53,509 nucleotides of DNA, from assembly GCA_944351415.1 (NCBI GenBank), contig CALVPQ010000009.1, positions 1 to 53,509 on the forward strand. The letters run 5' to 3'. Position numbers and translations under genes: made by a program. The notes under the pieces were generated by a model. That model was not told where the DNA came from and ran no database searches. It saw nothing but the letters and a program-made list of their open reading frames with translations. Shown here in pieces: positions 7,808-16,052 of this stretch. How positions within the stretch are numbered: the stretch's first letter is position 1; every line of letters begins with the position of its first letter. Source of the DNA: an uncultured Clostridia bacterium. Its GTDB lineage: Bacteria > Bacillota > Clostridia > Christensenellales > UBA1242.

Positions 7808-9352
7808 TTAGTTCTTCTCAATTCTTGCATTAAATTTTTCATCAAAATAGTATCTATTATTTTCATTTTTATCATGGGAGTCTAGCCACACTTGTGCAAA
7901 AATTTTATCTTTTTTTGAAAGTCTGTCAAAGTCCCAAACATTTTCACGATATATTGGATTATACCAATGTCCAGCTTTCATAATAGTAAAGGCACTAGCA
8001 GTGAACTTTTCACCATCTTGTGTAAGCCAATCTAATTTTTCGTATAAATCTCCGCTATAACTTTCTGACAAAAGTTTGCCACCATGAGCCTGGGCAACAT
8101 TTTGTATATCGCTTAAAGTTATTTTATCATAATTTTCTATATTGTAATAATAATTTATAAGCCTTGCATTTTCCTTTTTTCGTAAAGATTGATAGTCAAT
8201 AAAATCACCATTTTCGTTTTTATTTTCAATAAGTAGGTTAAACTTTGACCAATCTTCCCCTAAACTTTCATAGGCATCTTTACCGCCAAAATAAGCTATC
8301 AATTTTGCTTCATCATTATGTTTTGCCCAGTATGCTGGTGAATTTTTACTTTTGAAAAGTCTTTTGATTGCAAAAGTTCCTATAACACCTTTAGGAAGGA
8401 TTTTACCCAATTTATAATATGAATGAGATTTCTCAATCTCCTTCCAATACATTTCTGTTGTCTGTTTTTGATAATCAAAAAGTTTATTTAAAAGTTCGCC
8501 ATCATAGAACCATAAGCCATGGAAATTTCGTGTTGCATTGTAATATGGCTTAAAGAAATCCTTAGTTGAACCGCCTATCATTTTAAAACCGTCGTTAAGT
8601 GTATCATAACCCGTGATGCAGTTGACTTGTCCACCGCCAATATTGAAGCATCTCTTCCAGAAAACTTTTGATAAATCTTCTTCTTTATCCTTTTTTAAAA
8701 TATTTGCAATAAGAACTCCGCTATCGGTCGCTGTTACCCATTCTAGTGGTGCATTAAAACAGGTATGGAACATAAGTCCATCGCTCATATTATCTGAAAG
8801 CATATTTTTATGAAGCATGGCAGTTTGTCTTAGTATAACCCATGTTTTAATCTTAGATTCAAGGACCCTGTATTCTCCACGTAGTTTGGTTGCTGAATAA
8901 ATGTCGTAAGGACTTACAAGCAGTGGGTCGCCTATCTGCCCATAAGGGTGTTTATAATTTCTATTACCATAGAGAGCAACCGTTGAGATATGTATAAATT
9001 TAGGCTGAATTTCAAGTTCCTCTATTGATGAAACAAGTGCATTGACCCCTAATTCATTGCATTCCACTGCTTTTTCAGGAAATTGGTCTGAATGTGGCGG
9101 AATAACCGCTGCCAAGTTGATAACATAATCACAACCTTCCACTAACTTCTGACACTTTTCCTTCTCGGCAAGATTGCCATATATAACTTCAAATTTATCT
9201 TTACAATTTTTATACTTTTTCAGAAGTTTTTTAATTCGTTTGTCATCTGGCAAAACCAAAAATTTAAATTTATCTATAAAATCAAGTTTAACAAGCTCGT
9301 TAAGTGTAGCCTGCCCCATATTACCTGTTATTCCTGTTACTGCAATTTGCAT
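7808..9352 (-). CDS. Extended SDR (NAD-dependent epimerase/dehydratase) protein with a long C-terminal domain
   Basis: The N-terminal part is an NAD(P)-binding Rossmann fold with TGITGNMGQ at residues 6-14. VINLAAVIPPHS follows near residue 78, and the catalytic YxxxK pair is in YDIYSATKLRGE near 150. About 340 residues cover the extended SDR domain. The remaining 170 are uncharacterised to me and include WAKHNDEAKLIAYFGGK and FTIMKAGHWYNP. Total length of 514 is well above a simple epimerase. The gene is followed within 5 bp by the flavodoxin-ferredoxin gene, suggesting a redox partner. Substrate unknown; a nucleotide-sugar or a lipid-type ketone are both possible. Confidence 0.8.
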   Translation of the reverse strand: MQIAVTGITGNMGQATLNELVKLDFIDKFKFLVLPDDKRIKKLLKKYKNCKDKFEVIYGNLAEKEKCQKLVEGCDYVINLAAVIPPHSDQFPEKAVECNELGVNALVSSIEELEIQPKFIHISTVALYGNRNYKHPYGQIGDPLLVSPYDIYSATKLRGEYRVLESKIKTWVILRQTAMLHKNMLSDNMSDGLMFHTCFNAPLEWVTATDSGVLIANILKKDKEEDLSKVFWKRCFNIGGGQVNCITGYDTLNDGFKMIGGSTKDFFKPYYNATRNFHGLWFYDGELLNKLFDYQKQTTEMYWKEIEKSHSYYKLGKILPKGVIGTFAIKRLFKSKNSPAYWAKHNDEAKLIAYFGGKDAYESLGEDWSKFNLLIENKNENGDFIDYQSLRKKENARLINYYYNIENYDKITLSDIQNVAQAHGGKLLSESYSGDLYEKLDWLTQDGEKFTASAFTIMKAGHWYNPIYRENVWDFDRLSKKDKIFAQVWLDSHDKNENNRYYFDEKFNARIEKN

Positions 9353-9462
9353 TTTCTTCCCCTTATGTATAAATTTGTTTTATTTTAACATATAACCATT
9401 TTAATTCAAAATATTTTTTCAATAAAAAAAACATTGTTATAAAATTGATTGTTTTATAACAC

Positions 9463-9491
9463 AAAAAAAACCTATTGGAACTTCCAATAGG
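9463..9491 (-). terminator. Terminator of the membrane protein gene at 9578-10063
   Basis: An 8-bp stem CCTATTGG / CCAATAGG (9471-9491, loop AACTT) is followed on the minus strand by eight T residues. The gap 9353-9577 otherwise holds nothing that I can identify. Confidence 0.75.
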
Positions 9492-9577
9492 GCTTATAGT
9501 TAGATAAAAATTCAGATATTTTTAAGTTTCATTTTATATGAAAAACTACAAGTTTCACGGTTGTATTTTTATTAAGT

Positions 9578-10063
9578 TTAGTTTGACATTGCTATAATTG
9601 CTAGAGCAATAAGGTAGCATACTAAAAAGGTTAAACCTAATGTTATAATTGAAATTATAAGTTTTAGCCACCATTGCTTAAATTTTTTGATTATAACTAA
9701 GTTGACACAACAAAAGATTGCACTGATAAGTCCACCAACCGCGCCGCCAACAATAGGCACAAGCTCACATAATGCAACAATATTGCCCCATATCATAACA
9801 AATACGAATGGCAAAGCTGATAAAAGATATTCATACCACTTAACACTTGGAGTGAGTTCTATAGTTTCATCTTCAAAAGTCATTTTGCAACCTTGAATAA
9901 AATTGCCAGACAAAGTTAACGTTTTTTCATCTTCAGTTTTAAAAGTTGTTTTATCGACTTTTGTAAGTGGTTTACCTGCGATAGATATTTTTTTCTTTCC
10001 CGTCCATGCACTTTCTTCAAAGACAATTTCGCCTAATTTTTCATTTTGTATTGTGCTTTTCAT
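9578..10063 (-). CDS. Hypothetical protein: N-terminal beta domain and C-terminal membrane helices
   Basis: The 161-residue protein starts with about 72 soluble residues of beta-strand pattern (Thr, Lys, Glu-rich, many short alternating strands). Hydrophobic segments follow at about residues 77-98, 100-122 and 132-158. No family is recognised. The Gly-rich VGGAVGGLISAI stretch suggests tightly packed helices. It may sense or stabilise something at the membrane, but nothing in the neighbourhood supports a role. The gene is monocistronic with its own terminator. Confidence 0.6.
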   Translation of the reverse strand: MKSTIQNEKLGEIVFEESAWTGKKKISIAGKPLTKVDKTTFKTEDEKTLTLSGNFIQGCKMTFEDETIELTPSVKWYEYLLSALPFVFVMIWGNIVALCELVPIVGGAVGGLISAIFCCVNLVIIKKFKQWWLKLIISIITLGLTFLVCYLIALAIIAMSN

Positions 10064-10189
10064 ATAAATCCTCTTCTTAAATGTTTTTATTTATAATAGC
10101 ACACTAAGTTGTAGCAGTCAACTATAAGTTTACAATCTTTAGTAAACTTCAATTTAGGTGTGCATTTTATTTGTTTTATAAAATTTTGC

Positions 10190-10861
10190 TTATTTATAAA
10201 ATTTTTGTGTTCTATCAAATAACTCTTTAACCAAACACTCTCGTGCAAGTTCCTTATTTTGAAACATTTTCAATACAAAAGATTTATCATAATTTTCAAT
10301 TAAGTATTTCGTAATTAAATAATAGTCATCATAATAATATTGCTTTTCATCAAGTATTTGCTCCTTTGTTGCATTAAGCAATATTGTTTTACCATCATAT
10401 TGACCACTTAGATAGGTTGCAATTCCTTCTTGCAAATATTTTTCGGTATCTTGGCATTTATGTATTTTATTAAAACATTCGTTTACATAATGAATAAACT
10501 CGTGCAATATAGTTTTTTTGTAATATTCTAATGCCTCGTCATATTTATCATTATTAAATGAATGTGAGGTGTTTTTATAATCATTCAAAGAAAGATATGT
10601 TATAACACCATCTTGGCAAGTTCCTATCAGCCATTTTGGAACAGCATAATCTGAAGAAAGTTTTCTGGTTGTTCTAATAAAATTATCGTATTCTTCCTTG
10701 GTTGGAATAATATTAATTACAGCCTTCTCCTTAGGTTTTTCTATTTCAAAAAAATCAAAAATTTCTTGAGCATGACTATCTATAAATTTTGATAAGTCTT
10801 TAATCAAATCTTTATCATTTTCATTAAATTTAAAAATGGCAACTTTACCACTCTTTTTCAT
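10190..10861 (-). CDS. Zincin-like metallopeptidase-family protein
   Basis: The 223-residue protein carries HEFIH at residues 120-124, the HExxH zinc-binding and catalytic motif. LQEGIATYLSG follows about 20 residues later and its Glu (about 145) fits the third zinc ligand of gluzincins (peptidase MA-like clan). No signal peptide is visible, so it is probably cytoplasmic. I choose ATG 10861 because AGGGG lies seven bases upstream; a longer ORF begins at 10891 but lacks a site. Length is short for a full peptidase, so it may be a minimal catalytic domain. Substrate is unknown. Confidence 0.72.
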   Translation of the reverse strand: MKKSGKVAIFKFNENDKDLIKDLSKFIDSHAQEIFDFFEIEKPKEKAVINIIPTKEEYDNFIRTTRKLSSDYAVPKWLIGTCQDGVITYLSLNDYKNTSHSFNNDKYDEALEYYKKTILHEFIHYVNECFNKIHKCQDTEKYLQEGIATYLSGQYDGKTILLNATKEQILDEKQYYYDDYYLITKYLIENYDKSFVLKMFQNKELARECLVKELFDRTQKFYK

Positions 10862-10972
10862 AACCATTCCCCTAATTCCTTTATTTAACAATATACATTA
10901 TCTTTAAAGATTTTATCTATTCAAAACTACAATCATATTATAATGTTCTTTTTTTTATTTCACCTATTTTCT

Positions 10973-11168
10973 TGGAGCTAACGGCGGGAATCGAACCCGC
11001 GACTACGTCACATACTTTCTTCGTTTGCAACTTGCCTTCTGCAAGTCTTTTCGAAGCGAAAGTATGCTTCTTTCCCCACAAATCTGCCTTATTTGTGGGT
11101 GCCCCATCGACAGGTCGCGGATTTGCTTTGTTTTTCTTTTTTTTCTTTATTTGTTTTTATATTTTTTT
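10973..11168 (-). repeat. tRNA-Thr-derived tandem unit 1 (196 bp)
   Basis: The unit begins with a 31-bp exact copy of the 3' end of tRNA-Thr (T arm, acceptor 3' strand, discriminator and CCA). A hairpin-rich core follows: an outer imperfect stem of about 13 bp with an inner GACTTGC/GCAAGT(T/C) hairpin, then a CCCACAAAT/ATTTGTGGG hairpin. Next is an inverted 15-bp copy of another tRNA segment (11106-11120) and a T-rich tail. This copy differs from the other two by a few substitutions, so it is probably the oldest. The region 10892-10972 before it holds nothing recognisable. Confidence 0.85.
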
Positions 11169-11364
11169 TGGAGCTAACGGCGGGAATCGAACCCGCGACT
11201 ACGTCACATACTTTCTTCGTTTGCGACTTGCCTTCCGCAAGTCTTTTCGAAGCGAAAGTATGCTCCTTTCCCCACAAATCTGCCTTATTTGTGGGTGCCC
11301 CATCGACAGGTCGCGGATTTGCTTTGTTTTTCTTTTTTTTCTTTATTTGTTTTTATATTTTTTT
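11169..11364 (-). repeat. tRNA-Thr-derived tandem unit 2 (196 bp)
   Basis: This unit has the same organisation as unit 1 and is virtually identical to unit 3. It starts with the 31-bp tRNA 3'-end copy and contains the inverted 15-bp tRNA segment at 11302-11316. CCGCGAC and GTCGCGG near its ends can close the whole core into one branched structure. Confidence 0.85.
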
Positions 11365-11558
11365 TGGAGCTAACGGCGGGAATCGAACCCGCGACTACGT
11401 CACATACTTTCTTCGTTTGCGACTTGCCTTCCGCAAGTCTTTTCGAAGCGAAAGTATGCTCCTTTCCCCACAAATCTGCCTTATTTGTGGGTGCCCCATC
11501 GACAGGTCGCGGATTTGCTTTGTTTTTCTTTTTTTCTTTATTTGTTTTTATATTTTTT
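11365..11558 (-). repeat. tRNA-Thr-derived tandem unit 3 (194 bp)
   Basis: This unit directly abuts the 3' end of the true tRNA-Thr gene. It is two bases shorter than unit 2, apparently in the homopolymer T tracts. The inverted 15-bp tRNA segment is at 11498-11512. ORFs that read through these units are artefacts of the repeat. Confidence 0.85.
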
Positions 11559-11634
11559 TGGAGCTAACGGCGGGAATCGAACCCGCGACCTGTCGATTAC
11601 GAATCAACTGCTCTACCGACTGAGCCACGTTAGC
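11559..11634 (-). tRNA. tRNA-Thr, anticodon CGT
   Basis: On the minus strand the acceptor strands GCTAACG and CGTTAGC pair over 7 bp. The D arm contains GGCTCAGTCGGTAGAGC. The anticodon arm GTTGA-TTCGTAA-TCGAC gives anticodon CGT, and the T arm has CGGGTTCGATTCCCG. The discriminator is T, followed by an encoded CCA. It reads the threonine codon ACG. The gene is followed immediately by three tandem units that each repeat its last 31 bases. Confidence 0.95.
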
Positions 11635-11843
11635 ATAAGGTGCAAATACACATATTCTAAAGTATCTGCTTGAATTATGTTACCTGCCCTTATAGTAACA
11701 CAAAATTACTTTTATATCGTTTAAAAAAATTAAACGTGATGACTTATAAAATTTCTTTTATTGCTTATTTTGATGTCTGTTCTTAATATTTATTTCAACA
11801 AATCAACAAACCTTTATATTTGATTTATTTTCAAGTGAAAATT

Positions 11844-12194
11844 TTAAAAGAATTTATACTCATTTGTAAGGCGATTAGTCCATCTCGGGTTGCTATAAAG
11901 AATAGCATCAATATGAGCCATATCTTTTATAAAAATCTTTTCCATTTCAAGTTCATATTTATCTTGTCCGTCTGGTGCAATAAGTTTGCCACTCTTTTCG
12001 TCTAGATATTTATAAGTATACAAGTTGATATAGCCACGATAATCAATGCCCTGCTTCAAATAGCCTATATGCTCTTCGCCGTCAAGTGTTGTCACCTTTA
12101 CTTTCATGCCGTTGGCTTTAGACACATTCTCTTCACTCAGTGGCTCTTCGCTATCAAATTGTCCATTTAATTTGTAAAATTCAATATTTTTCAT
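11844..12194 (-). CDS. Hypothetical small protein, last gene of the gpr-rpsA gene run
   Basis: The 116-residue product is soluble. A central stretch (MKVKVTTLDGEEHIGYLKQG, about residues 25-45) has strand-turn-strand features like small beta-barrel RNA- or protein-binding domains. A C-terminal helix-rich part ends in NPRWTNRLTNEYKFF. I do not recognise the family. I start at ATG 12194 (MKNIEFYKL), where a GGAG site precedes; an upstream extension to 12269 would overlap the S1 protein gene and lacks a site. The 61-bp spacing suggests co-transcription with that gene. The 200 bp between this gene and the tRNA hold nothing clear. Confidence 0.6.
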   Translation of the reverse strand: MKNIEFYKLNGQFDSEEPLSEENVSKANGMKVKVTTLDGEEHIGYLKQGIDYRGYINLYTYKYLDEKSGKLIAPDGQDKYELEMEKIFIKDMAHIDAILYSNPRWTNRLTNEYKFF

Positions 12195-12255
12195 TTTATT
12201 TTTCTCCACAATATATAGTATTATGTCTTGCATAGTAGACATTATATATAGTATT

Positions 12256-13326
12256 TCAGTGAGTTGCAACTAATTTGAAAGACACACGCTCGTTCTCTTC
12301 ATCTTTTGAAATAACTTCAACTTCTACCTGCTCGTCGAGTTTTACAATTTCATAAATTTGTTTATTATTCGCTTCAGTTGCATTCTTGATATGAAGCAAG
12401 CCTGTTGCACCATTTTCAAGTTTTACAATTGCACCAAACTGCAGAATTTTGATAACTATACCCTTATATATTGCACCAACATGGAGCTCTTTTATTGCAA
12501 GAAGACGTGGGCTTTCTTGAAGTGCCTTAAGGCTTAGAGCTACCTTTTTATTTTCTCTATCAACTTCTATAACTTTGAAGTTATACTCCTGCCCTTCCTT
12601 TATAACTTCGTCTGGATTACCAATCCTGCTATAAGACATATTTGAAATATGAATAAAACAATCAACACCACCAACATCTATAAAAGCACCATAAGGAAGT
12701 ATCTTTTTAACCTTTCCGCGAACTACTTTATTTATAAATATGGAGTTCCAAAAGAGAGTTTCGTTTGTTTCTTTAATTTTATCCTCAAGAAGTTTAATAC
12801 TTGCAATAATTAATTTTTTATCTTTATCAATTTCTGTTGCCACTGCTTCAAATTGTTTGCCAACAGTTTTTCTTATATCCTTTGTTGTGTTAGAAATTTC
12901 ATTAATTGGTATGAACACTGAATATTCACCAAGTTTTGAATAAAGCCCTTCCCTATCTTGATATGTTACAACAAAAGTAAACTTACTTCCTAATTTTAAT
13001 CTGCTTGCATTTTGCGTTGCAATTGCTATGCCGTCTGCCATAGATTTTGACACAATAAGCATGCCATCGTCTGTTTTATTATTTGTTATAAGCACCTTAA
13101 ATCTATCACCTATTTTTAGATTATTATAATCTTCAACTTCTTCTTTAGGCAGATATGCATCATTTTTGCCACCTATATTGAATATACAACCATCTTCATG
13201 CTTTATTACCACAACACCATCAAAAATTTGCCCACGTTTATAGTTTGTGAATGTTCTATCAATTGCCGACATATCAAACTTTTCATCAACGAATTGTGAT
13301 TTTTCTTGTTTTTTATTCTCTTCCAT
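12256..13326 (-). CDS. S1-domain RNA-binding protein (ribosomal protein S1 homologue)
   Basis: The 356-residue protein contains four S1 domains in series, at about residues 30-95, 110-180, 197-268 and 285-353. The third (KVVRGKVKKILPYGAFIDVG, with CFIHISNMSY) and fourth (GAIYKGIVIKILQFGAIVKL, with GLLHI) are the most canonical. This matches the shorter S1 homologue of Firmicutes, which helps mRNA binding or RNA handling and lacks the six-domain layout of proteobacterial S1. It follows plsC by 35 bp on the same strand, an arrangement known from Clostridia where plsC and rpsA are neighbours. Confidence 0.9.
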   Translation of the reverse strand: MEENKKQEKSQFVDEKFDMSAIDRTFTNYKRGQIFDGVVVIKHEDGCIFNIGGKNDAYLPKEEVEDYNNLKIGDRFKVLITNNKTDDGMLIVSKSMADGIAIATQNASRLKLGSKFTFVVTYQDREGLYSKLGEYSVFIPINEISNTTKDIRKTVGKQFEAVATEIDKDKKLIIASIKLLEDKIKETNETLFWNSIFINKVVRGKVKKILPYGAFIDVGGVDCFIHISNMSYSRIGNPDEVIKEGQEYNFKVIEVDRENKKVALSLKALQESPRLLAIKELHVGAIYKGIVIKILQFGAIVKLENGATGLLHIKNATEANNKQIYEIVKLDEQVEVEVISKDEENERVSFKLVATH

Positions 13327-13360
13327 ATCTTAAATCCTTTATTACTCAAAGTTTATCATT

Positions 13361-13969
13361 TTATTTTTTCTTTGTCAAAGAATTCATCGCAAATTCTCTT
13401 AGTTCATTCATTTTTGCAGTTACTATTTCCCCTGCTTTATTCATTTCCTTTTCTGTTAATTTTTTGCCGTAGAAATCTTCAAGAGTAAATGGCGTGCCTA
13501 CATAAATTCTATTACGTTTAAACATTTTAGGTGTTCTTGTTATAAAAATCGGAACAATTGGAACTTTTGCCTTAACTGCAAACATTGCAACTCCATTTTT
13601 AACCTCTCCGAGTTCCATATTCTCATTATGAACCCGAGTGCCTTCTGGAAAGATGACAAGTTTTTTATTCGCTTTAAGAATCTTAAGACAGTTCTTTACT
13701 GCTGTTATGTCATTTGCTTGTCTATCAATTTTTATTGCTCCAAGTTTTTTTAGAATAAAACCCATAAATTTATTTTCAAAAAGTTCTTTCTTTGCAAGAT
13801 AATATTTTTTCTCCCATGTCTTTACAGCAAGCACAACAGAGTCCATATTTGACGTATGATTACACGACAATATGCATGCGCCTTTTGGTATATTTTTCTT
13901 GCCAACTATCTTAGTTGGGAAAAATATTCTTATTGGAAGTGCTAATAATATTTGAATAAAATGAAACAT
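13361..13969 (-). CDS. plsC: 1-acyl-sn-glycerol-3-phosphate acyltransferase
   Basis: This enzyme acylates lysophosphatidic acid to phosphatidic acid in membrane lipid synthesis. The catalytic NHxxxxD motif is present as NHTSNMD at residues 37-43, and the acceptor-binding FPEGTR is at 107-112. The 202-residue length is typical for small PlsC proteins. A hydrophobic N-terminal stretch (residues 3-17) would hold it at the membrane. I start at ATG 13969, preceded by AAAAGGGG, not at the in-frame upstream codon at 13996. It sits between the flavoprotein and the S1 protein genes. Confidence 0.92.
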   Translation of the reverse strand: MFHFIQILLALPIRIFFPTKIVGKKNIPKGACILSCNHTSNMDSVVLAVKTWEKKYYLAKKELFENKFMGFILKKLGAIKIDRQANDITAVKNCLKILKANKKLVIFPEGTRVHNENMELGEVKNGVAMFAVKAKVPIVPIFITRTPKMFKRNRIYVGTPFTLEDFYGKKLTEKEMNKAGEIVTAKMNELREFAMNSLTKKK

Positions 13970-14126
13970 GAAATTCCCCTTTTTATTATGATACAACGAA
14001 ATTTTATTTATGGCAAAGGTTTTATAAAATTTTTGATTGCAAAATTTGTAAATAATCTAGTAAATAAGCAAGTTTATTATTAAAACCTCTCTTTTAGATT
14101 TCTAATACCTTTATTGAATATATTTT

Positions 14127-15353
14127 TCAAACTTTGTCTGCCTTTAAAATTATTGCCTCTGCCGCTGCATAACCTGATGAAAATGCTGTTTGAAGGTTAT
14201 ATCCACCTGTTAAACAATCTATATCTAAAACTTCTCCAACAAAGTAAAGGTCTGAAACTTTTTTACTCTCCATTGTTTTTGGATTTATCTCTTTTAAGTC
14301 CACACCGCCAGCTGTGACAATACCACTTTCTATTGGGTAAAGTCCTTCATATATAAGAGTGAAATTTTTAAGCTTATTAACTATTTTATTTCTCTCTTTT
14401 GCCGTGATTGAATTTACTTTTTTATGCTCATCTATGCCACAACAATTTAAAAATATTGAGGTAAGTCTATGAGGCATAAGCCCCCTTATTATATATGAAA
14501 TCTCTTTATTTAGATTCTCTTTAAAATCACGCATAATTCGTTCTTCAAGTTTTACACTGGTAAGGGCTGGTTTAAAATCAAGAGAGAGTTCTACTTCTTT
14601 ATTTTCCCCTATATAACTTGAAAGTGATAGAGCTATTGGACCTGTGATTGCATTTTTAGCGAACAGCATTTCTCCAAACAAACTTTTAACTTTACCATTG
14701 ATTTTTGCATTAAGTTGAACATTTTTAAGCGATAATCCCTCAAGTTCACTGCAAAATTTATCTTTAATTTTAATAGGAACTAGTGCAGAATAAGGCGTTA
14801 TAACGTTTATACCAAACATTTTTGCAAACTTATAGCCGTCACCTGTGCTACCTGTTGCTGGATAACTTTTCCCACCTGTTGCGATAACTACGGCATCAAA
14901 AAAATAGTCAAATTTTTCTGTTTTAACAATAAAACTTGACTTTTTGTTTATTGATATTACCCTTTCATTAAGATGTATTTGAATAAAATCTTTATTAATA
15001 TTTTTTTCTAATGCTTTTGTGATGTCACTTGCCTTATCAGAAGATGGAAAAACCCTTCCACCATGTTCAGTTTTAAGAGGACAACCCAATTTTTCAAAAA
15101 AATCAATAGTGTCTTGACTATCAAATTGGTTTATTGCCGAATACATAAATTTTTTGCCACGGACCACATTTTTTAGGTAGTTTTCTTTATCACAGTTATT
15201 TGTTACGTTACATCTGCCCTTGCCCGTGATATATATCTTTTTGCCAAATTTCTCATTGCCATCAAAAATATAAGTTTCAATCTTTGCCTGTGTGAGTTTT
15301 CCTGCAACAAAGAGTCCACTTGCTCCGCCACCTATGATTGCAACTTTCACCAT
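14127..15353 (-). CDS. HI0933/BaiN-family flavoprotein (NAD(P)/FAD-dependent oxidoreductase)
   Basis: The 408-residue protein opens with the FAD dinucleotide-binding motif IIGGGASGLFVAGKL. FGKKIYITGKGRCNVTNNC follows, which is diagnostic of this family. VIATGGKSYPATGSTGDGYKFA near residue 160 and the C-terminal GGYNLQTAFSSGYAAAEAI are also typical. The family is widespread but its reaction is unresolved in most bacteria; some members act on bile acids. Its start overlaps the end of rluB by 7 bp, indicating translational coupling. There is a gap of about 160 bp before plsC, in which I see nothing clear. Confidence 0.9.
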   Translation of the reverse strand: MVKVAIIGGGASGLFVAGKLTQAKIETYIFDGNEKFGKKIYITGKGRCNVTNNCDKENYLKNVVRGKKFMYSAINQFDSQDTIDFFEKLGCPLKTEHGGRVFPSSDKASDITKALEKNINKDFIQIHLNERVISINKKSSFIVKTEKFDYFFDAVVIATGGKSYPATGSTGDGYKFAKMFGINVITPYSALVPIKIKDKFCSELEGLSLKNVQLNAKINGKVKSLFGEMLFAKNAITGPIALSLSSYIGENKEVELSLDFKPALTSVKLEERIMRDFKENLNKEISYIIRGLMPHRLTSIFLNCCGIDEHKKVNSITAKERNKIVNKLKNFTLIYEGLYPIESGIVTAGGVDLKEINPKTMESKKVSDLYFVGEVLDIDCLTGGYNLQTAFSSGYAAAEAIILKADKV

Positions 15354-16051
15354 AGCCTCGCTAGACTATTGAGCTCGGTTTCTGTTAAATCCTTATACTC
15401 ACCACGACTTAATCCACCAAGTTTGACTTCTCCAATACGGACACGTTTTAAAAGTTTTATATCTCGCCCTATAGCCTCAAACATACGTCTTATTTGTCTA
15501 TTCTGCCCCTCATCAATAACTACTGAAAGTTTTGTGTTTTTCCCATCAAAAGATATACGTTCAACTCTGGCACTCGGCATTCTTTCGCCATCAACTACTA
15601 CACCTTTCCGCATAACAGCAAGTTCACTTTCTTTTATCTCACCTTCAATTGTAACACGATACTCCTTTTCTGTATGATACCTTGGGTGAGCAACTTTATT
15701 AGCAAAATCACCATCATTAGTAAGTATTATAAGCCCTTCTGTATCATAGTCAAGTCGCCCTATTGAAAAAAGTCGCTCATCACACCTTACTAAGTCATAG
15801 ATTGTTTTTCTTCCTTTTTCGTCTTTTGCAGTGCATGCATAACCTTTAGGTTTGTTTAGTTTTATATACACAAAAGAAGAAGGAAGGGATATAACCTTAC
15901 CTTCAACTGTTATTTTATCTCTTTTCTCGTTTATTTGCATACCAGCTGATGCCTGCTTTCCATTAACAAAAACTTTACCTGCTTTTATAAGCTCGTCACA
16001 CTTTCTTCTTGAGGCAACTCCGCTATTACTTAAAAACTTATTTAATCGCAT
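15347..16051 (-). CDS. rluB: 23S rRNA pseudouridine synthase, RluB/RsuA family
   Basis: The protein converts a specific uridine of rRNA to pseudouridine. In the 234-residue product an S4 RNA-binding domain occupies residues 1-60 (RLNKFLSNSGVASRRKCDEL). The catalytic domain has GRLDYDTEGLIILTNDG, containing the catalytic Asp, then KEYRV and RQIRRMFEAIG. It starts 1 bp after the carboxypeptidase gene and overlaps the flavoprotein gene. In related genomes it follows scpB, which is not present in this window. Confidence 0.93.
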   Translation of the reverse strand: MRLNKFLSNSGVASRRKCDELIKAGKVFVNGKQASAGMQINEKRDKITVEGKVISLPSSFVYIKLNKPKGYACTAKDEKGRKTIYDLVRCDERLFSIGRLDYDTEGLIILTNDGDFANKVAHPRYHTEKEYRVTIEGEIKESELAVMRKGVVVDGERMPSARVERISFDGKNTKLSVVIDEGQNRQIRRMFEAIGRDIKLLKRVRIGEVKLGGLSRGEYKDLTETELNSLARLW

Positions 16052-16052
16052 T

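Noticed and set aside
10973-11558. CRISPR-like array of three repeats
   Set aside because: The whole 196-bp unit is repeated, including what would be the spacer, and no cas genes are near.
10972-11673. Several overlapping ORFs of 60-176 codons on both strands, with phrases like ELTAGIEPATT
   Set aside because: They are read-through of the tandem tRNA-derived units, and tRNA genes translated in this frame often give such spurious proteins. No ribosome binding sites; the content is explained by repeat structure.
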